In this document: piece by piece, positions 32,408 to 40,762 of the stretch
Position numbering within the stretch: position 1 is the first letter of the stretch
Layout of the letters: every line of letters begins with the position of its first letter
From: Micromonospora sp. C31
Lineage (GTDB): Bacteria; Actinomycetota; Actinomycetes; Mycobacteriales; Micromonosporaceae
Length of the DNA stretch: 64,000 nt
Direction: 5' to 3'
Assembly (NCBI RefSeq): GCF_018070575.1
Contig: NZ_JAGPXN010000011.1
Span: 181,714-245,713 of the forward strand
Translations under genes and position numbers: made by a program
Notes under the pieces: model-generated
Database searches by the model: none
What the model was told of the DNA's origin: nothing
What the model saw: only the letters and a program-made list of their open reading frames with translations

Positions 32408-33654
32408 GCCGGCCACGGCAGCCAGGCGGCCAGCCGGAAGTCGCCCGAGTCGTCCCGCCCGTACTCCAGCCGGCCGCCGGCCAGGGTGACCCGTTCGGCG
32501 ATGCCGACCAGGCCCGTGCCGGCGCCGGGGATCTCCGGGCCGGCGACGCCGCCGACCGGCCACCGGTTGCGCACCTGCACGGTCAGCCCGTCGCCGGGGG
32601 CGCCGGCCACGTCGACGGTGACCGCCGCGCCGGCGGCGTGCTTGCGGGCGTTGGTCAGGCCCTCCTGCACGATCCGGTAGATGCTGCGTCCCACCGCCGC
32701 GGGCACCCGCTCCCCCGCCGTGACCACGTCGCGGACGCCGACCCGCACCCCGGCCGCCCGCGACTCCTCCACGAGCGCGGGCAGGTCGGCCAGGGTGGGC
32801 TGCGGGCGTTCCGGGTCCTCCTCGGCGACGCTCTCCGCGCGGAGCACCCCGATCACCTCGCGCAGGTCCTGCAATGCGGCGTGGGCGCTGCCCCGGATCA
32901 CCCCGGCCGCCCTCGCCACCTCCTCCGGCGGCGCGTCCGGCCGGAACTCCAGCGCTCCGGCGTGCAGGCTGAGCAGCGAGATCCGGTGCGCCAGCACGTC
33001 GTGCATCTCCCGGGCGATCCGGGTGCGCTCCAGGTGCCGGGCCTGCGCCACCCGCAACTGCTGTTCCGCCTCGGCCCGCTCGGCGCGTTCCCGCAGCGAC
33101 ACGACGAGCTGCCGCCGTGCCCGGACGAACATCCCCCACGCCAGCACGAGGAGGCTGAGCACCACCCCCCAGACGGTCGCCACCCAGTACGGCAGGTGGG
33201 GGTCCGGACGCAGGTAGCTGAAGACGAAGTTGGTGACGAGACCACTGGCGGTCACCGCCAGCGCGACGGACGTGCGGCGGTGCACCACGACGGTGAAGTA
33301 GAGGATCAGCAGCGGGACCGCCGACGCCATCGAGAACAGGGTCAGCGGTAGGGTCGCCACCGCCAGCAGCGGCCACCGGCGACGCACCCAGAGCAGCGCG
33401 CAGCAGACGAGCCCGAACAGCGCGTCGACCGGGATCATCCAGCGCTGCGGCAGCGGCGCGGCGAACTCGGGGTCGGACGCGGCCGCGTCGGCCGTGGCGA
33501 GCAGGACCCAGCCGAGGGAGAGCACGAAGCAGAGGACGTCCACCACCCAGTCGCGGGTGGTGCGACGAGGCCACCGCGCCGACCGGGCCGTCGGGTCGAC
33601 GCTCAGCGCCCCCGGCAGCAGCCATGGGTGCTCCGGTACGGCGGCACTGGTCAC
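32404..33654 (-). CDS. NarL-partner sensor histidine kinase (HisKA_3)
   Basis: 416-residue membrane kinase with about five to six N-terminal TM segments (residues 40-170). The HisKA_3 phospho-acceptor is in ERTRIAREMHDVLAHRISLL, and the HATPase N-box in IVQEGLTNARKHAAGA and GTGLVGIAERVTLAGG. GTG 33654 is chosen because TAGCAT lies 7 nt upstream and no Shine-Dalgarno sequence is present. It forms an operon with the response regulator and is divergent from an ABC-2 exporter, the classic LiaS/DesK-type arrangement for drug or envelope stress. Confidence 0.92.
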   Translation of the reverse strand: MTSAAVPEHPWLLPGALSVDPTARSARWPRRTTRDWVVDVLCFVLSLGWVLLATADAAASDPEFAAPLPQRWMIPVDALFGLVCCALLWVRRRWPLLAVATLPLTLFSMASAVPLLILYFTVVVHRRTSVALAVTASGLVTNFVFSYLRPDPHLPYWVATVWGVVLSLLVLAWGMFVRARRQLVVSLRERAERAEAEQQLRVAQARHLERTRIAREMHDVLAHRISLLSLHAGALEFRPDAPPEEVARAAGVIRGSAHAALQDLREVIGVLRAESVAEEDPERPQPTLADLPALVEESRAAGVRVGVRDVVTAGERVPAAVGRSIYRIVQEGLTNARKHAAGAAVTVDVAGAPGDGLTVQVRNRWPVGGVAGPEIPGAGTGLVGIAERVTLAGGRLEYGRDDSGDFRLAAWLPWPA

Positions 33655-33661
33655 GCCCGCA

Positions 33662-33667
33662 ATGCTA
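33662..33667 (-). promoter_or_regulatory. Leaderless -10 hexamer TAGCAT
   Basis: On the minus strand, TAGCAT ends 7 nt before GTG 33654 of the kinase gene. Confidence 0.45.
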
Positions 33668-33788
33668 GGCAGCCGCGCGGCGGCTGGACCAGCTACCAAA
33701 GTCGAGACCCCGGCGTCGACCAAGGTAGCCGCCGGACGAGACCGTCGGCCGCAGCGGACGGCCGGGTGGCTCCGGCAGCGTGACCGGC

Positions 33789-34685
33789 ATGATCACCGTG
33801 GCACACCTCACCAAACGGTACGGGCGGCACACGGCCGTCGACGACGTGTCGTTCCGCTGCGAGCCGGGCACCGTCACCGGCTTCCTGGGGCCGAACGGCG
33901 CCGGCAAGTCCACCACCATGCGGATGGTCTGCGGGCTCACGCCGCCCAGCGGCGGCGGCGCCACGATCGCCGGCCGGCCGTACCGGGAGCTGCCCAACCC
34001 CGGGCGGGAGGTGGGGGTGCTGCTGGACGCCTCGGCCCAGCACGCCGGGCGCACCGGGCGGGAGGCGCTGACCATGGCCGCAGCCACCATGGGGGTGGAC
34101 CGCCGGCAGGTCGCCACCAAGCTCGACCTGGTCGGGCTGAACGAGGTCGCGGCCAAGCGCCGCCTGCGGGCGTACTCCCTGGGGATGCGGCAGCGCCTCG
34201 GCCTGGCGCACGCCCTGTTGGGCGACCCCCGGGTGCTGATCCTCGACGAGCCGGCCAACGGCCTGGACCCGGAGGGGATCTTCTGGATGCGCGGCCTGCT
34301 GCGCGACTTCGCCGACCGGGGCGGCACCGTGCTGCTCTCCTCCCACCTGCTGCGCGAGGTGGAGGCGGTCGCGGACCGGCTGGTGGTCATCGGGGGCGGC
34401 CGGATCGTGGCCCAGGGCGACAAGGCCGAGTTGCTGGCGGGCGGCGGGACGCTGGTCCGGGCCCGCGACGGCGTGACGCTGCGGGGCGCGCTGGAGCGGG
34501 CCGGGCTGCCGGCCACCGAGGGCACCGAGGGGCTGCTGGTCCACGCCGACGCGGAGGCCGTCGGGCAGGCCGCCGCCGACGCCGGCGTCGCCCTCACCGA
34601 GCTGCGGGCGGCCGGCGGCGGCGGCCTGGAACAGCTCTTCCTCACCCTGACCGCCGGCGCGTCGACCAGGGAGGCCGTCCGATGA
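33789..34685 (+). CDS. ABC transporter ATP-binding protein (ABC-2 exporter type)
   Basis: 298 residues. Walker A GPNGAGKSTTMRM; signature YSLGMRQRLGLAHALLG (one residue off LSGGQ-type, usual for CcmA-like exporters); Walker B VLILDEPANGLDPEG; H-loop LLSSHLLREVE. ATG 33789 is preferred to GTG 33780. A C-terminal 80-residue extension is typical of bacitracin/daunorubicin-type ATPases. Overlaps the permease gene by 4 nt. Divergent from the NarL-type system, its likely regulator. Confidence 0.92.
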   Translation: MITVAHLTKRYGRHTAVDDVSFRCEPGTVTGFLGPNGAGKSTTMRMVCGLTPPSGGGATIAGRPYRELPNPGREVGVLLDASAQHAGRTGREALTMAAATMGVDRRQVATKLDLVGLNEVAAKRRLRAYSLGMRQRLGLAHALLGDPRVLILDEPANGLDPEGIFWMRGLLRDFADRGGTVLLSSHLLREVEAVADRLVVIGGGRIVAQGDKAELLAGGGTLVRARDGVTLRGALERAGLPATEGTEGLLVHADAEAVGQAAADAGVALTELRAAGGGGLEQLFLTLTAGASTREAVR

Positions 34686-35479
34686 GCACCGCCACCACCG
34701 CCAGCCCGCCCACCGCCACCGCCACCCCTCGCCATCCCGGCGTACGCCGGCCGTCGCTGCTCCGGCTCACCGGGGTGGAGCTGCGCAAGCTCGTCGACAC
34801 CCGGGCCGGGCTCTGGCTGCTGATCACGATCGGGCTGTTCGCCGCCGCCCTCGTGGTGGTCCAGTTGATCTGGACGGACGACGCCGCGCAGACCTTCCCC
34901 AACTTCTTCCTCCCCTCGATGCTGCCGATCGGTCTGCTGCTGCCCGTGCTGGGCATCCTGTCGATCACCGGGGAGTGGTCGCAGCGCACGGCACTGACCA
35001 CGTTCGCCCTGGTGCCCCGGCGGGGCCGGGTGGTCGCCGCGAAGCTGGCCGCGATGGTGCTGGCGGCCCTGGCGTCGGTGCTGGTGAGCCTCGGTGTGGC
35101 CGCCGTCGGCACGCTGGTCGCCGCGGCCACCGGCGGCGCCGGCACCTGGCGCATGGAGTGGGCCCTGGTGCTGCACGCCGTGGTGCTCCAGGTCACCAAC
35201 GTGCTGATGGGGGCCGGCTTCGGCCTGCTGCTGCTCAACACCCCGCTGGCGATCGTCGGCTACCTGCTGCTGCCGACCCTCTGGTCGGTCCTGGGTGAGA
35301 TGATCCGGCCGCTGCACGGCCCGGCGGGCTGGCTGGACACGGCCCGCACGACGGAGCCGCTGCTCACGCCGGAGGTGACCGCCGGCCAGTGGGGACGCTT
35401 CGCCGTGTCGTTGCTGGTCTGGCTGGCCGTGCCGCTGGTCGCGGGGCTGCTCCGCACGCTGCGGCGCGAGGTGTCCTGA
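34682..35479 (+). CDS. ABC-2 type permease
   Basis: 265 residues with six hydrophobic segments after a Thr/Pro/Ala-rich N-terminus of about 30 residues. LRLTGVELRKLVDTRAGLWLL opens the first TM, and SITGEWSQRTALTTFALVPRRGRVVAAKLAAM is the conserved cytoplasmic loop of ABC-2 exporters (cited by its ends). ATG 34682 overlaps the ATPase stop (ATGA). It forms the membrane half of the exporter; the substrate is unknown, possibly a lantibiotic or lipid. Confidence 0.9.
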   Translation: MSTATTASPPTATATPRHPGVRRPSLLRLTGVELRKLVDTRAGLWLLITIGLFAAALVVVQLIWTDDAAQTFPNFFLPSMLPIGLLLPVLGILSITGEWSQRTALTTFALVPRRGRVVAAKLAAMVLAALASVLVSLGVAAVGTLVAAATGGAGTWRMEWALVLHAVVLQVTNVLMGAGFGLLLLNTPLAIVGYLLLPTLWSVLGEMIRPLHGPAGWLDTARTTEPLLTPEVTAGQWGRFAVSLLVWLAVPLVAGLLRTLRREVS

Positions 35480-35481
35480 CG

Positions 35482-36225
35482 GTGGACGGCTACGGCGCCC
35501 CCACCGTCGTCGACGGCGGCGCGGCGGAACTGGCGCTGCTCTGGGGCGGCCTCCCGGCGCTCGGCGCGGGTGGCGGGTGGCTGCTCGCCACGGGCGCGGA
35601 GTGGGTGGCCGGGCTGTCCTGGGCACCCGCGCAGGACCTGTTCGAGCTGATCGCCGGGCTGCCCGACCCGCAGGCCAGCATCGGCGGGCTGGCGGTCGGC
35701 ACGCTGGGCGGCCTGCTCGTCGCCGCCGTGGGCACCGCCGAACGGCTCGCCGTCACCGTCGACGCCGAACGGGTACGGCTGCGCCGCGACCGCGCGGACC
35801 GGCAGGTCGGGCGGCGGCCGGTGCGCGCCGTCTTCGTCGACGGCAAGGACCTGGTGCTGCTCGGCGCGGACGACGAGGAACTGGTCCGGGAGCGGTCGGA
35901 CCTGGCCGTCGACCGGCTGCGCGACGCGTTCCGCGCGCACGGCTGGCCGTGGACCGAGGGCGACCCGCACCGCGACGCGTACCGACGGTGGGTGCCGGGC
36001 CTGCCCGGGCTGCCGCCCGGGGCGGACGCGCTGCTGCGGGCCCGGCAGCGGGCGCTCGACGCCGACCGGGGCGGCGAGGCCCGGGAGTTGCGCGGCGAAC
36101 TCGCCCGCTCCGGGGTGGTGCTCCGCGACGACCGCCGGCGGCAGTACTGGCGGCTGACCCGGGCCGCCCCGCGCCCCCGGCCGGAGGACGTGGCTTCGGC
36201 TGAGCCGGAGGTCGACGGCCGGTAG
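35482..36225 (+). CDS. YqeB-family membrane protein
   Basis: 247 residues. Two hydrophobic segments (LLWGGLPALGAGGGWLLATGA and ASIGGLAVGTLGGLLVAAVGTAE) are followed by a soluble domain with RPVRAVFVDGKDLVLLGADDEELVRERSDL, the YqeB-family pattern, and a charged C-terminal helix bundle (ALLRARQRALDADRGGEARELRGEL). Role unknown. GTG 35482 lies 2 nt after the permease stop, so it is cotranscribed with the ABC exporter, although the family is also found alone. Confidence 0.75.
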   Translation: MDGYGAPTVVDGGAAELALLWGGLPALGAGGGWLLATGAEWVAGLSWAPAQDLFELIAGLPDPQASIGGLAVGTLGGLLVAAVGTAERLAVTVDAERVRLRRDRADRQVGRRPVRAVFVDGKDLVLLGADDEELVRERSDLAVDRLRDAFRAHGWPWTEGDPHRDAYRRWVPGLPGLPPGADALLRARQRALDADRGGEARELRGELARSGVVLRDDRRRQYWRLTRAAPRPRPEDVASAEPEVDGR

Positions 36226-36396
36226 CGTTGCTCCCGACGGGGCCCGGGGCACGGTTCGATCCGCCGTGGAAGCCGTGGTTCCTGCGCTACAACAGGTCGT
36301 GCTGCCGATCGCCGAGTGAGCTGAACAGGTACGGGTCGAAGCAGCCGGGGCAGCGTCGGCGTCCGCCCGGTGGGGCGGGCGGCGCGGTGGCGTGGG

Positions 36397-37869
36397 TCAG
36401 AGACGGGTGATGATCACGACGGCCAGGATCGCCAGGAGTGCCGAGAAGGCCACCGAGGTCAACCGCCGCCACGGCGGCGCGCCGGCCAGCGGCGGCAGTC
36501 CCCGCCAGCGGTACGCGGCCAGGACGATCCCGGTCGCCGAGAGGCCGGCGCCGATCGACCAGAGCCAGCCGGGCACCACCGACCAGTTGCCCAGCCGGTG
36601 GCCGAGGCCGAGGTAGAGCACCGCCCAGGCGACGGCGGTTGCCAGAGTCAGCCGGTCGGGAGCCCGGCGGGTGGCGCCGAGCAGGCTCAGCCCGCCGAGG
36701 AAGGTGAACACCACCGCGAGCCCCGCCGTGATCCAGACCGGCAGCGGCGGGCCGTCGCCGTCGGCGTCCTGCACCGGCACGCCGAGCAGCCGCAGCCCGA
36801 TCGGCTCGACGCCCTGGTCGGTGTTGCCGAGCACCACGACGCCCCGCCCGGTGGCCCGCTCGAAGCCGAGGTAGGTGCGGAAGCCCCCGGTGCCGCCGTT
36901 GTGCCAGACGATCTCGCTGTCGCCGTACCGGGTGGTGAACCAGCCGTAGCCGATCCGGTTGCGGTCGTCCTCGGTGAAGCGCGGGGTCGCGGCGTCGGCG
37001 CCGGGCGCGGTGCCGGCGAGCGTCGCGCCGAGCAGCCGGGCCAGATCCTCGGCGGTCGACCACGGACCGACTCCGGCCGGCGCCCAGCCGCCGCCCACCC
37101 AGGCCTCGACCGGGCGGCCGCCGGCCGTGGTGCCCTCGGCGCGCGCCGGCGGCAGGGCGTCGGCGTCGGTCGCCACCACGGTCGCCGTCATGCCGAGCGG
37201 CCGCAGCAACTCCCGGTCGAGCAGTTCCGGGTACGACGTGCCGGCCCGGGTGGCGAGCGCCTGCCCGAGCAGCGCCACCCCGAGGTTGGAGTAGTGGACC
37301 TGGCCCCGCCCGTCGCCGGGTCTCTCCCCGCCGACGGCGTCGACGAGCCACCGGGCGTCCTGACCGGCGTAGGGGTTGCCGCCGGTGACGTTCGCCCACC
37401 AGGTCCCGACCACGTCCCCGGGCGAGTCGACGGCGAGCCGGGGCAGGCCGGAGCGGTGACTGGCCAGCTCGGCGAGGGTGACCTCGCGGGCAGGCCCGGT
37501 CAGCGCGGGCAGCAGGGTGCCGACGGGCTCGTCGGGGCGTACCGCGCCGGTCGTGGCCTGCCGGGCGAGGAGCATCCCGGTCATCACCTTGGTGATCGAG
37601 CCGATCTCGAACCGGGTTCCCGGTTCCACCGGCCGACCGGCCGGGTCGCGGTCGCCCAGGCCGGCGGTGCGGACGAGGCCGTTCTCCAGCACGGCGACGG
37701 CGAGGCCACGGTGGCCCGCGGCGTCGGGCACCGCCGCGCGGACGTCGGCGGCCAGCGCGGTGTCGCCGGTGCTCTGCCCGGCCAGCCGGGGCGCACGCGG
37801 CATGATCCCGACGGCCGCGACGGCGGCGACGATTCCGATGACCAGGGCGAGGACGGTTGGCTTGCGCAT
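36397..37869 (-). CDS. Membrane-bound serine hydrolase (class C beta-lactamase family)
   Basis: 490 residues. N-terminal TM anchor, an exported PBP-like domain with SxxK in EIGSITKVMTGMLLARQ, YxN in QVHYSNLGVALLGQAL, and HNGGTGGFRTYLGFE as third motif (HxG). The C-terminal 120 residues carry three to four TM helices (WITAGLAVVFTFLGGLSLLG ...). This architecture suits a surface D-aminopeptidase/esterase. Located 38 nt after an ArsR regulator in the same direction; ATG 37869 has GGAAGG upstream. Probably controlled by that regulator. Confidence 0.88.
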   Translation of the reverse strand: MRKPTVLALVIGIVAAVAAVGIMPRAPRLAGQSTGDTALAADVRAAVPDAAGHRGLAVAVLENGLVRTAGLGDRDPAGRPVEPGTRFEIGSITKVMTGMLLARQATTGAVRPDEPVGTLLPALTGPAREVTLAELASHRSGLPRLAVDSPGDVVGTWWANVTGGNPYAGQDARWLVDAVGGERPGDGRGQVHYSNLGVALLGQALATRAGTSYPELLDRELLRPLGMTATVVATDADALPPARAEGTTAGGRPVEAWVGGGWAPAGVGPWSTAEDLARLLGATLAGTAPGADAATPRFTEDDRNRIGYGWFTTRYGDSEIVWHNGGTGGFRTYLGFERATGRGVVVLGNTDQGVEPIGLRLLGVPVQDADGDGPPLPVWITAGLAVVFTFLGGLSLLGATRRAPDRLTLATAVAWAVLYLGLGHRLGNWSVVPGWLWSIGAGLSATGIVLAAYRWRGLPPLAGAPPWRRLTSVAFSALLAILAVVIITRL

Positions 37870-37907
37870 GGTGCTCCTTCCCGTGGGGGCTCCGGCGGTG
37901 CGGCGGG

Positions 37908-38420
37908 TCAGCGGCGGGCTGCGGTGAGGATGGCCAGCAGCGGCACGACCCGCTCGGCCGGAACGGCGTAGTGGCCCCGGCCGGCGCTGCTCAGCCAGCC
38001 GGCGGCGGTCAGCTGGCGCAGGTGGTGGTGCAGCTGCCCGGTGGTGCCCAGGCCCTCGATCTCGGCCAGCTCGCCGGTGCCGTGCCGGCCGCCGAGGATC
38101 TCCCGTAGCAGGCGCAGCCGCACCGGATGTGCCAGGGCGGTCAGCACGCCCGCCAGCTCCGTCCAGTCACCCGCGAGCACGTCGTCGACCGTGCGGCCGT
38201 ACTGCCAGTCGTAGTGCTGGTCGTCGAGGCGGACGGTGCCGGTGTAGAGCACCGCGCCGCCGCCGTCGGCCGGGATCCGTCGCTTCAACCCGTCGAGCGC
38301 CCAGAAGACGTCACCCGCCACCGTCGAGGCCTCGGTCGGGGGCGCCGCCGGCCCGAGGCGCTCCATGAGCGCGGCGACCTGCGCCTCCAGCGCGCTCACC
38401 CGTTCTTCGATCTCCGCCAC
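37908..38420 (-). CDS. ArsR-type winged-helix regulator
   Basis: 170 residues. N-terminal coiled-coil (IEERVSALEAQVAALMERL), a middle linker domain, then an HTH: VLTALAHPVRLRLLREILGGRHGTGELAEIEGLGTTGQLHHHLRQLTAAGWL, cited by its ends. No metal-binding Cys pair (CxC) in helix 3, so it is not a metal sensor. The GTG start has TATTAT 6 nt upstream (leaderless). Three 8-nt-spaced TACG repeats overlapping that -10 are the probable autoregulatory site. It precedes the membrane serine hydrolase, its likely target. Confidence 0.88.
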   Translation of the reverse strand: MAEIEERVSALEAQVAALMERLGPAAPPTEASTVAGDVFWALDGLKRRIPADGGGAVLYTGTVRLDDQHYDWQYGRTVDDVLAGDWTELAGVLTALAHPVRLRLLREILGGRHGTGELAEIEGLGTTGQLHHHLRQLTAAGWLSSAGRGHYAVPAERVVPLLAILTAARR

Positions 38421-38426
38421 GCGTCG

Positions 38427-38454
38427 ATAATACGAACATACGTAGTTACGTGCA
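38427..38454 (-). promoter_or_regulatory. ArsR-gene promoter with three 8-nt direct repeats
   Basis: TATTAT (minus strand, 38427-38432) ends 6 nt before GTG 38420. On the plus strand TACG recurs at 38431, 38439 and 38447 (TACGAACA, TACGTAGT, TACGTGCA). The local AT-richness stands out; it is a candidate operator. Confidence 0.5.
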
Positions 38455-38524
38455 AACGGCCGGCGGGAGCGGGTGCCGCGCCGGTCCGTCGACCCGCTAC
38501 CGTTCCCGGTCTGGGGAGGTGCCG

Positions 38525-39457
38525 GTGTACGTCGTATCGGTGATCAACTACAAGGGCGGGGTCGGCAAGACCACCGTGACCGCCAACCTCGGTGCCGAGC
38601 TGGCCAACCGCGGGATGAAGGTGCTGCTCATCGACCTCGATCCGCAGGCCAGCCTCACGTTCGGCTTCTACGACCCCGACGACTGGCGGGACCGGCTGCG
38701 CGACGGCCGGACGGTGAAGCGCTGGTACGACGGCCTGCGCGGGGACACCCCCGCGACGAGCCTGGGCGAGCTGGTCGTCTCCCCCGGCCCCGCGAACGCG
38801 CGACTCGCCGGCGCGGGCCGACTCGACCTGATCGCGTCGCACCTCCAGCTCGTCGACATCGACCTGGCGCTGGCCCGGGCCGTGGCCGACGGCGACGAGT
38901 ACGACCGCGAGCTGTTCCGGGTGCGCGGCTCCCTGACCGAGGGGCTGCACGACGACGCGCTCGGCGGCTACGACATGGTGCTCATCGACTGCCCGCCGAA
39001 CTTCAACGTGGTCACCCAGTCGGCCATCATCGCCAGCGACCACCTGCTGATCCCGGCGAAGGCCGACTACCTGTCCACACTGGGCATCGACTACCTGCAC
39101 GGCAACGTCCGGGAGCTGGTGGACCAGTACAACGCCGACGCCCGCCGGTTCGCCACGACCCGCCGGCACCACAAGGTCGCCCCCGCCGTCGCCGGCGTGG
39201 TGTTCACGATGATCCAGCTCATGGCGCAGCGGCCGATCGCCGCCCACCAGGGCTACATGGACCAGGTCCGGGCGCTCGGCCTGCCGGTCTTCCCCACTCC
39301 CCTGCGGGAGAACGTCACCGCGTTCGCCACGAACGCCCCGCGCGGCGTGCCGGTGGTGCTCCGCGACCGGATCGCCACCCCGGCGGTCCGCGACGAACTG
39401 CGCCAGCTCGCCACCGAGTTCCTCGAGCACCTCCAGCCCGAGCGGGTCGGGGCGTGA
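38525..39457 (+). CDS. Orphan ParA-type ATPase
   Basis: 310 residues. Deviant Walker A with signature lysine in VINYKGGVGKTTVTANLGAELA, A' motif LLIDLDPQASLTFGF, and Walker B in YDMVLIDCPPNFNVV. It differs from chromosomal Soj by long inserts after the A' motif (residues 50-130). The GTG start follows GGGGAGG by 5 nt. The next gene overlaps by 4 nt and is not ParB but a small protein with a SAP/Rho-N-like C-terminus. Likely a positioning ATPase for an unknown cargo or a plasmid-derived partition remnant. Confidence 0.85.
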   Translation: MYVVSVINYKGGVGKTTVTANLGAELANRGMKVLLIDLDPQASLTFGFYDPDDWRDRLRDGRTVKRWYDGLRGDTPATSLGELVVSPGPANARLAGAGRLDLIASHLQLVDIDLALARAVADGDEYDRELFRVRGSLTEGLHDDALGGYDMVLIDCPPNFNVVTQSAIIASDHLLIPAKADYLSTLGIDYLHGNVRELVDQYNADARRFATTRRHHKVAPAVAGVVFTMIQLMAQRPIAAHQGYMDQVRALGLPVFPTPLRENVTAFATNAPRGVPVVLRDRIATPAVRDELRQLATEFLEHLQPERVGA

Positions 39458-39987
39458 CCGAACCGACCCGTGACGTCGCCGACCTGGTGACCGCGCTGCT
39501 CCGGGAGCTGCCCGCCGCCGACCTCGCCGCTCTGGCCGAGGGGCGGGCCCGGCTCGCGGTGGTGCCCGTCGACGCGACCCCACCCGCCCCACCGACCGAC
39601 CGCCCCGCCACCGGGCGCCCGAGAAAGACTCCCGCCGCCACAGCACGCCCGACCGGCGCACCCGCCGACCTCACCGCCGCCACAGCACGCCCGACCGGCG
39701 CACCCGGCGGCCGGGGCGTCGGCGCATCACGCCCTGCCGCCCAGGCCGGCCGGCGGGCGGCACCCGCGCCGGACCCGGCCGTTGCCCGGGCCGCGCTGGC
39801 GACCATGTCCCGCCGCGACGACGGTACGGCGTACCTCTCCGGCTGGACCTCCCGCGACCTGCGGGTGCTCGCTGCGAGCCTGGAGCTGCGCGGCGTCGCC
39901 GGGCTACGGAAGGCGGACCTGGTCGACCGGATCGTCGACCGCACCATCGGCTTCCGACTCGCCTCCGCCGCCGTCCGCCGGCTCTGA
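39454..39987 (+). CDS. Small partner of ParA with SAP/Rho-N-like domain
   Basis: 177 residues. N-terminal helix VADLVTALLRELPAADLAALAEGRARL, a Pro/Ala/Thr-rich middle containing a 14-residue tandem duplication (AATARPTGAP twice), and a C-terminal 45-residue helix-extended-helix (GWTSRDLRVLAASLELRGVAGLRKADLVDRIVDRTIG, cited for SRDLRVLAASL and GLRKADLVDRI). That resembles SAP/Rho-N modules, which bind nucleic acid. GTGA overlap with ParA implies a two-gene unit; it may supply DNA binding in place of ParB. Confidence 0.7.
   Translation: MTEPTRDVADLVTALLRELPAADLAALAEGRARLAVVPVDATPPAPPTDRPATGRPRKTPAATARPTGAPADLTAATARPTGAPGGRGVGASRPAAQAGRRAAPAPDPAVARAALATMSRRDDGTAYLSGWTSRDLRVLAASLELRGVAGLRKADLVDRIVDRTIGFRLASAAVRRL
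39632..39706 (+). repeat. 42-nt in-frame tandem repeat in the ParA-partner gene
   Basis: About 33 identical nt beginning at 39632 recur at 39674 (period 42 nt, 14 codons), encoding AATARPTGAP twice in the linker. Confidence 0.8.
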
Positions 39988-40047
39988 CCCGGCCGGTGTG
40001 TCGGCGCGCGCATCTAGGCTGAGCCGCAGGCGGATCGAGGAGGCCGG

Positions 40048-40587
40048 GTGGACAGGTGGGTCGCGCTGTTGCGGGGAGTCAACGTCGGCGGTGCGAAGGT
40101 CGCGATGGCCGACCTGCGCCGGCTGGTCACCGGCCTCGGCCACGGCGACGTGAAGACCTACCTGCGGAGCGGGAACGTGGCCTTCGGCAGCACGGTGCGC
40201 GACGCCGACGCGCTGGCGCGGGGCATCGAGCGGGCCATCGCCGACGAGTTGGGGCTGACGGTGCCGGTGCTGGTGCGCAGCGGCCGGGAGCTGGCGGCGG
40301 TGGCCGGCGGCAACCCGTACGCCGACCGGGAGGACGACCCGACGCGACTGCTCGTGGTCTTCCTCGCGACCGCGCCCGCAAAGTCCGCCGTGGAGGCCCT
40401 GGCCGCGCCCGACGGCGAGAACCTCGCGTTCACGGTCACCGGTCGCGAGGTCTACCTGCACTGTCCCGACGGCGGCTACGGCCGGTCGAAGTTCACCAGC
40501 AACCACCTGGAGAAGAAGCTCGGCGTGGTGGCGACCACCCGCAACTGGCGGTCGGTGCGGGCCCTCGCGGAGCTGGCGGCGAGCTGA
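40048..40587 (+). CDS. DUF1697 family protein
   Basis: 179 residues, cytoplasmic. It starts with the family signature WVALLRGVNVGGAKVAMADLRRL and LGHGDVKTYLRSGNVAF, and ends YGRSKFTSNHLEKKLGVVATTRNWRSV. Two ferredoxin-like halves are predicted. The biochemical function of DUF1697 is unknown. GTG 40048 follows CGAGGAGG; TAGGCT at 40015 is a possible -10 of a short leader. Its stop is 84 nt before the target-site duplication of the IS element. Confidence 0.9.
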   Translation: MDRWVALLRGVNVGGAKVAMADLRRLVTGLGHGDVKTYLRSGNVAFGSTVRDADALARGIERAIADELGLTVPVLVRSGRELAAVAGGNPYADREDDPTRLLVVFLATAPAKSAVEALAAPDGENLAFTVTGREVYLHCPDGGYGRSKFTSNHLEKKLGVVATTRNWRSVRALAELAAS

Positions 40588-40750
40588 GGGGCGGCTGGAC
40601 GTGGCCGGAAGCCCCTGTTCCGCCGGCCTGCCGCCCCGCCAGTTCCGATCTCGCGGACGCTGGCCGCCGTCTAGGGCCTGTATCGAAGTCAGCGAGGGCT
40701 TGATCAAGGCATTCCGGCCTCGCGGACCAAACTCCGGCAAGACCAACCCC

Positions 40751-40756
40751 TAGTCT
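40751..40756 (+). promoter_or_regulatory. Leaderless -10 hexamer TAGTCT
   Basis: TAGTCT ends 6 nt before ATG 40763, inside the IS left arm. Confidence 0.4.
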
Positions 40757-40762
40757 GTCGCC

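Noticed and set aside
33780..33788. GTG start three codons upstream for the ABC ATPase
   Set aside because: Both are possible, but the family starts at the residues encoded from ATG 33789 and no ribosome-binding site favours the GTG.
40588..40670. Looked for the missing N-terminal half of the flavin reductase left of the IS
   Set aside because: No reading frame there encodes an FMN-binding loop or continues the reductase.
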